A stretch of 64,000 bases of DNA. Origin: Streptomyces mashuensis. GTDB taxonomy: Bacteria > Actinomycetota > Actinomycetes > Streptomycetales > Streptomycetaceae. A program made the translations under genes and the position numbers. The DNA is taken from assembly GCF_014654785.1 (NCBI RefSeq), contig NZ_BNBD01000001.1:930001-994000 (forward strand), read 5' to 3'. The notes below the pieces were generated by a model. It was not told the origin of the DNA. It made no database searches and saw nothing but the letters and a program-made list of their open reading frames with translations. Positions 60,924-64,000 of this stretch are shown here, piece by piece. Within the stretch, counting starts at the first letter, position 1. Each line of letters starts with the position of its first letter.

Positions 60924-62171
60924 CTACCGGCCGGTCACGTCCGCCACGCGCACCACCTCCTCGATGCCGCGTGCCGCCAGGTACGCCGCGTCCACGGCCC
61001 GTTCGGCCGGCACCACAGCCGGCCGGACCCCCTCGGCGGCCACCGCCACCCACGCCTCGAAGAACGCGCCCCCCGGCGCGCACACCCGGCGCCCCGGCGC
61101 CTCCTCCGCGCCGCCCACGTCGAGGGCGAGCGCGACCCGGCGCGGCCGCGCCGGCGCGAACGACCCCGCGCGCCACTCCCGCACCACCCGGGCCAGGGCC
61201 TCGCCCACCGGCTTGAGCCGCCGGTCCGTGGTGAACAGACCGAGGTCGTACTCCAGTTCCGGGAAGTCGGCCAGGGACCGGTCCACGTCGTGCGAGCACC
61301 ACCACGTCACGCCCCACAGGTCCGGGCAGTCCAGGACGTGCGTCAGCGTCGCCCGCGTGAAGGCCGCCGCCCGGCCGGGCGGGACGTGCGGGGCCGGCGC
61401 GCCCGTCTCCTGGAGCCACACCGGCCGCGCCGGGTCCTCCGCCCACGCCTTCGCCAGTTCGGCCAGGTACGCGGCGTGCAGCTCCGTGGCCGCGCCCCGC
61501 GGCCCGTACCGCTGGGCGGTGCCGTTGAACACCCAGGAGTGCACCACCGTCATCGCGCCCAGGAGCGCCGAGTGCGCCGGCGTGAAGGGGTGCGTGCCGT
61601 CGTACCAGGCGGCGTCGTACGAGGCATGCACGTGCAGCCGGCCGGGGGCCGCCGCCTCGCACGCGTCCAGCATCCGCCGCAGCCAGCGTCCGGCCTCCGC
61701 CGGGGTGACCCGGTCGGGGTCGGGGTGGGGCGGGCCGGAGAACTGGTTCACCTCGTTGCCGACGGTCAGCCCGAGGAAGCCGGGCAGGTCCGCGAGGGTC
61801 TCGCCCAGCGCCGCGAGGTAGGCGGCCTGGGCCTCCACCACCGCCTCGTGCGTGAACAGGTTGCGCCGGTGCCAGGTGGTGGCCCACGAGGGCACGAAGT
61901 CGAAGCTCGACAGGTGGCCCTGCAAGCCGTCGACAGCCACGTCCAGGCCGCGCTCGGCGGCCGCGTCGGCGAGCAGGCGCAGCTGGTCGAGGGCGCGGGG
62001 CCGGATCAGGGTGCGGTTGGGCTGGAAGACGGGCCACAGCGGGAAGACGCGGACGTGGTCGAGGCCGAGCCCGGCGATGTCGTCGAGGTCGGCGCGGATC
62101 TCGTCCGGGTCGAAGTCGAGCCAGTGGTGGAACCAGCCGCGGCTGGGGGTGTAGTTGACGCCGAAGCGCAT
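60924..62171 (-). CDS. GH5-like beta-mannosidase candidate
   Basis: Cytoplasmic TIM-barrel glycosidase of 415 residues. FGVNYTPSRGWFHHWLDF starts the barrel; E140 in VGNEVNQF is the probable acid/base and E255 in WLQETGAP the nucleophile, with VTWWCSHD near the end. These are clan GH-A features. The overall pattern recalls GH5_18 enzymes such as the bifidobacterial beta-mannosidases acting on the Man-beta-1,4-GlcNAc core left after GH85 and alpha-mannosidase action, which fits this locus exactly; subfamily is from memory. It lies 61 bp upstream of the GH85 gene and 15 bp after the permease gene. Confidence 0.85.
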   Translation of the reverse strand: MRFGVNYTPSRGWFHHWLDFDPDEIRADLDDIAGLGLDHVRVFPLWPVFQPNRTLIRPRALDQLRLLADAAAERGLDVAVDGLQGHLSSFDFVPSWATTWHRRNLFTHEAVVEAQAAYLAALGETLADLPGFLGLTVGNEVNQFSGPPHPDPDRVTPAEAGRWLRRMLDACEAAAPGRLHVHASYDAAWYDGTHPFTPAHSALLGAMTVVHSWVFNGTAQRYGPRGAATELHAAYLAELAKAWAEDPARPVWLQETGAPAPHVPPGRAAAFTRATLTHVLDCPDLWGVTWWCSHDVDRSLADFPELEYDLGLFTTDRRLKPVGEALARVVREWRAGSFAPARPRRVALALDVGGAEEAPGRRVCAPGGAFFEAWVAVAAEGVRPAVVPAERAVDAAYLAARGIEEVVRVADVTGR

Positions 62172-62186
62172 GCGGGGGAGCCCTCC

Positions 62187-63026
62187 TCAGCCCTTGACGG
62201 CGCCTTCGCCGACGCCGCGGAAGAAGTACCGTTGCAGGCAGACGAACATGAGGATCAGCGGGGCCACGGCGATGACGGTGCCGGCGGCCACCAGCCGCGG
62301 GTCCTGCGCGAACGTGCCGTGCAGGTGGTTGAGGCCCACGGTGAGGGTGAAGTGCCGGGGGTCCGACAGCACGATCAGCGGCCACAGGAAGTCGTCCCAG
62401 GCCCCCATGAACGCGAAGATCGCGACGACGGCGAGCGTGCCGCGCACCGACGGCAGCGCGACCCGTGTGAACCGCTGCCACACGTTCGCGCCGTCCACGA
62501 CGGCGGCCTCCTCCATCTCGTACGGCACGGCGGCGAAGGCGTTCCGCATCAGCAGCACGTTCAGCGCCCCGACCGCGCCGGGCAGCACCACCGCCACCAG
62601 GCTGTCGTTCAGCCGCAGCTCCCGCACCAGGGTGAACTGGGCGATGATCACGGACTCCAGCGGCACCAGCAGCGCCAGGACGAAGGCCAGCCCGGCGGCC
62701 CGGCGTCCCCGGAAGCGCAGCCGCGCCAGCGCGTACCCGGCCATGGATGCACCCGCGAGGTTGGTGAGCACACTGGCGACCGCCACCTTCACGGAGTTGA
62801 GGGCGTAGTCCCAGACGGGCACGATGCGGGCCACCTCCGCGTAGTTGCCGAGCGTGGGGTGGCGCGGCAGCAGGCGCGGCGGCCAGGTGTAGAGGTCCTC
62901 GGTGCCGCCCTTGAGCGACGTGGACAGCTGCCACAGGAAGGGGCCGACGGTGAGGGCGAGGACCGCGGTCATCAGGGCGTAGCGCAGCGCCTTCTCCCAG
63001 GGGGAGGTGCGGGTCGTCCACGTCAT
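62187..63026 (-). CDS. Sugar ABC transporter permease (MalG/type 2)
   Basis: Membrane protein of 279 residues with six helices. The EAA loop MEEAAVVDGANVWQRFTRVALP, contacting the ATPase, is complete. LMTAVLALTVGPFLWQLSTSLK (TM1) and the periplasmic segment PPRLLPRHPTLGNY are typical of CUT1 oligosaccharide importers. The partner MalF-like gene lies upstream with overlapping stop and start. No ATPase gene is present in the window; as in many Streptomyces systems a shared MsiK-type ATPase is likely. It should import the N-glycan-derived oligosaccharides. Confidence 0.92.
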   Translation of the reverse strand: MTWTTRTSPWEKALRYALMTAVLALTVGPFLWQLSTSLKGGTEDLYTWPPRLLPRHPTLGNYAEVARIVPVWDYALNSVKVAVASVLTNLAGASMAGYALARLRFRGRRAAGLAFVLALLVPLESVIIAQFTLVRELRLNDSLVAVVLPGAVGALNVLLMRNAFAAVPYEMEEAAVVDGANVWQRFTRVALPSVRGTLAVVAIFAFMGAWDDFLWPLIVLSDPRHFTLTVGLNHLHGTFAQDPRLVAAGTVIAVAPLILMFVCLQRYFFRGVGEGAVKG

Positions 63027-63970
63027 CGGGCTTCCCCTTCCGGCCCCCTGGTCGTGCGGTCGCGGGCGCCCGCGTACAGCACGAGCAGCATGAGGAGCAG
63101 CGCCACGACGAAGACGACCAGGGACAGCGCCGACGCGTACCCGGTCCGGCCGCCGAGCCCGGTGCCCGTGCGCTGGACCAGCATCACCAGCGTGGTGTCC
63201 TGCCCGGCCGGCCCGCCGGTGGGGCCCGCCAGCAGGAACACCTCGGCGAACACCTTGAACGCGGCCACCGACGACAACGCGCCGACCAGCACCATCGTGG
63301 AGCGCACCGCCGGGACGGTGACGCTGGTGAAGCGGCGCAGCGGGCCGGCGCCGTCCACGGCGGCGGCCTCGTGCAGCTCGCGCGGCACGGTGGCCAGCGC
63401 CGCGAGGTAGATGATCATGTAGTAGCCGAGGCCCTTCCAGACCGTCAGCGCCATCGCCGCGAACAGCAGCAGCCACTCGTCCCCGAGGAACGGCACGGGG
63501 CCGGCGTCGGCCAGCCGCAGCAGCCCGTTGACCAGGCCGCGGTCGTCGAGCATCCAGTTCCAGATCAGCGCGACGACGACCACCGAGGCCACCACCGGCG
63601 TGTAGTACGCCGCGCGGAAGAAGGCCACGCCGCGCAGCGGCTTCTCCACCAGCAGCGCGAGCAGCAGCGGCAGCAGCACGGTGAACGGCACGACGAGCAG
63701 CACGTACAGGCCGCTGTTGCGCAGCGCCACCCAGAACTGCTCGTCGGCGGCCATGGCGCGGAAGTTGGCGAGCCCCACCCAGTGCCCCGGGGAGAGCGTG
63801 CGGGCGTCGGTGAACGCCCGGCCGACGGTGCTGACGAACGGGTAGAGGGAGAAGACGGCGACGACGGCGAGGCCGGGCAGCAGGAACAGCCAGGGACTGA
63901 CGGCCCGGTGGGTACGGACGCGGGGGACACGGCGGACGCGCGGGGGGCGTCCGGGCACGGGGCGGAGCAC
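63023..63970 (-). CDS. Sugar ABC transporter permease (MalF/type 1)
   Basis: Membrane protein of 315 residues. After an Arg-rich cytoplasmic start come six helices: WLFLLPGLAVVAVFSLYPF, the SGLYVLLVVPFTVLLPLLLALL region, and so on, and the EAA loop LHEAAAVDGAGPLRRFTSVTVP. It pairs with the MalG-like permease to form the channel of a CUT1 importer. GTG 63970 starts 12 bp after the stop of the preceding gene. Its stop overlaps the next permease by four bases (ATGA). Confidence 0.92.
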   Translation of the reverse strand: MLRPVPGRPPRVRRVPRVRTHRAVSPWLFLLPGLAVVAVFSLYPFVSTVGRAFTDARTLSPGHWVGLANFRAMAADEQFWVALRNSGLYVLLVVPFTVLLPLLLALLVEKPLRGVAFFRAAYYTPVVASVVVVALIWNWMLDDRGLVNGLLRLADAGPVPFLGDEWLLLFAAMALTVWKGLGYYMIIYLAALATVPRELHEAAAVDGAGPLRRFTSVTVPAVRSTMVLVGALSSVAAFKVFAEVFLLAGPTGGPAGQDTTLVMLVQRTGTGLGGRTGYASALSLVVFVVALLLMLLVLYAGARDRTTRGPEGEAR

Positions 63971-63982
63971 GGCGGCGTCCGC

Positions 63983-64000
63983 TCAGCCCTGCCGCAGCAG
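63983..64000 (-). CDS. Last codons of an upstream gene, probably the sugar-binding lipoprotein
   Basis: On the minus strand the sequence ends in LLRQG and a TGA at 63985-63983, 12 bp before the MalF start. This is consistent with the end of the extracellular substrate-binding protein that normally precedes such permeases, but only five codons are visible, so the identity is by position alone. Confidence 0.35.
   Translation of the reverse strand: MLRQG

Noticed and set aside
52886..61216. Plus-strand open frame of 2776 codons opposite the fusion, GH38 and GH85 genes
   Set aside because: It is an antisense shadow produced by GC-rich third positions: His/Arg/Gly/Gln-rich composition, no domain, no ribosome binding site, and it lies across well-supported genes on the other strand.

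Overview
The window is high-GC actinobacterial chromosome, almost certainly Streptomyces or a close relative. The reasons are strong G/C bias at third codon positions, frequent GTG starts, many 4-bp ATGA/GTGA overlaps between genes, an ergothioneine gene set, a mycothiol-type DinB enzyme, an LAxTG-type cell-wall sorting signal, and rare TTA codons confined to two neighbouring genes. No rRNA, tRNA, CRISPR array, transposase or phage gene was seen. Genes are packed on both strands; the only gene-free stretch over 300 bases is 20381-21044.

Layout. 1-13 kb: mixed metabolism and transport (cytochrome P450, two amino-acid permeases, a UvrA2-type ABC ATPase, an FAD monooxygenase, an Fpg/Nei-type glycosylase, a secreted GH92 mannosidase). 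13-20 kb: dodecin, a DinB/maleylpyruvate-isomerase-like enzyme, a TPR regulator, a PI-PLC-like secreted enzyme with a MarR regulator, an alpha/beta hydrolase, and a wall-anchored protein followed by an FhuF-like [2Fe-2S] protein. 20.4-24.4 kb: a visibly lower-GC block holding a small secreted protein, a perfect 14-bp hairpin, an ABC ATPase with two TTA codons and a large FtsX-like permease; this is the best candidate for a poorly described system. 24.5-26.1 kb: a GT-C membrane glycosyltransferase with three TTA codons.

26.1-30.6 kb: egtA-egtB-egtC-egtD, the ergothioneine pathway without egtE. 30.7-33 kb: a DUF4239 membrane protein and a proline/alanine-rich exported protein. 33-39 kb: an AidB-like acyl-CoA dehydrogenase diverging from a PaaX regulator, a broken XRE regulator fused in overlap to a membrane gene, and a two-component system with a GerMN lipoprotein. 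39-41 kb: a MarR regulator and FUSC exporter with a near-perfect dyad at the exporter start.

41-52 kb: a steroid C/D-ring (HIP) catabolic cluster. From memory, gene content and order match the M. tuberculosis KstR2 regulon: ipdF-kstR2-fadA6, facing ipdC-ipdB-ipdA-echA20, then two SDR genes. An echA13-fadE17-fadE18-like triad diverges from ipdF. The two divergent promoter regions each carry a 14-bp palindrome close to the KstR2 consensus. FadD3 and FadE30, which start the pathway, are not in the window.

52-55.6 kb: an ABC permease overlapping a gene that fuses an exported CocE/S15-type hydrolase, a membrane segment and an ABC ATPase in one chain. 55.7-64 kb: GH38 alpha-mannosidase, GH85 endo-beta-N-acetylglucosaminidase, a GH5-like beta-mannosidase candidate and two sugar-ABC permeases, together a likely N-glycan (high-mannose) utilisation locus that runs off the right edge at the expected binding-protein gene.
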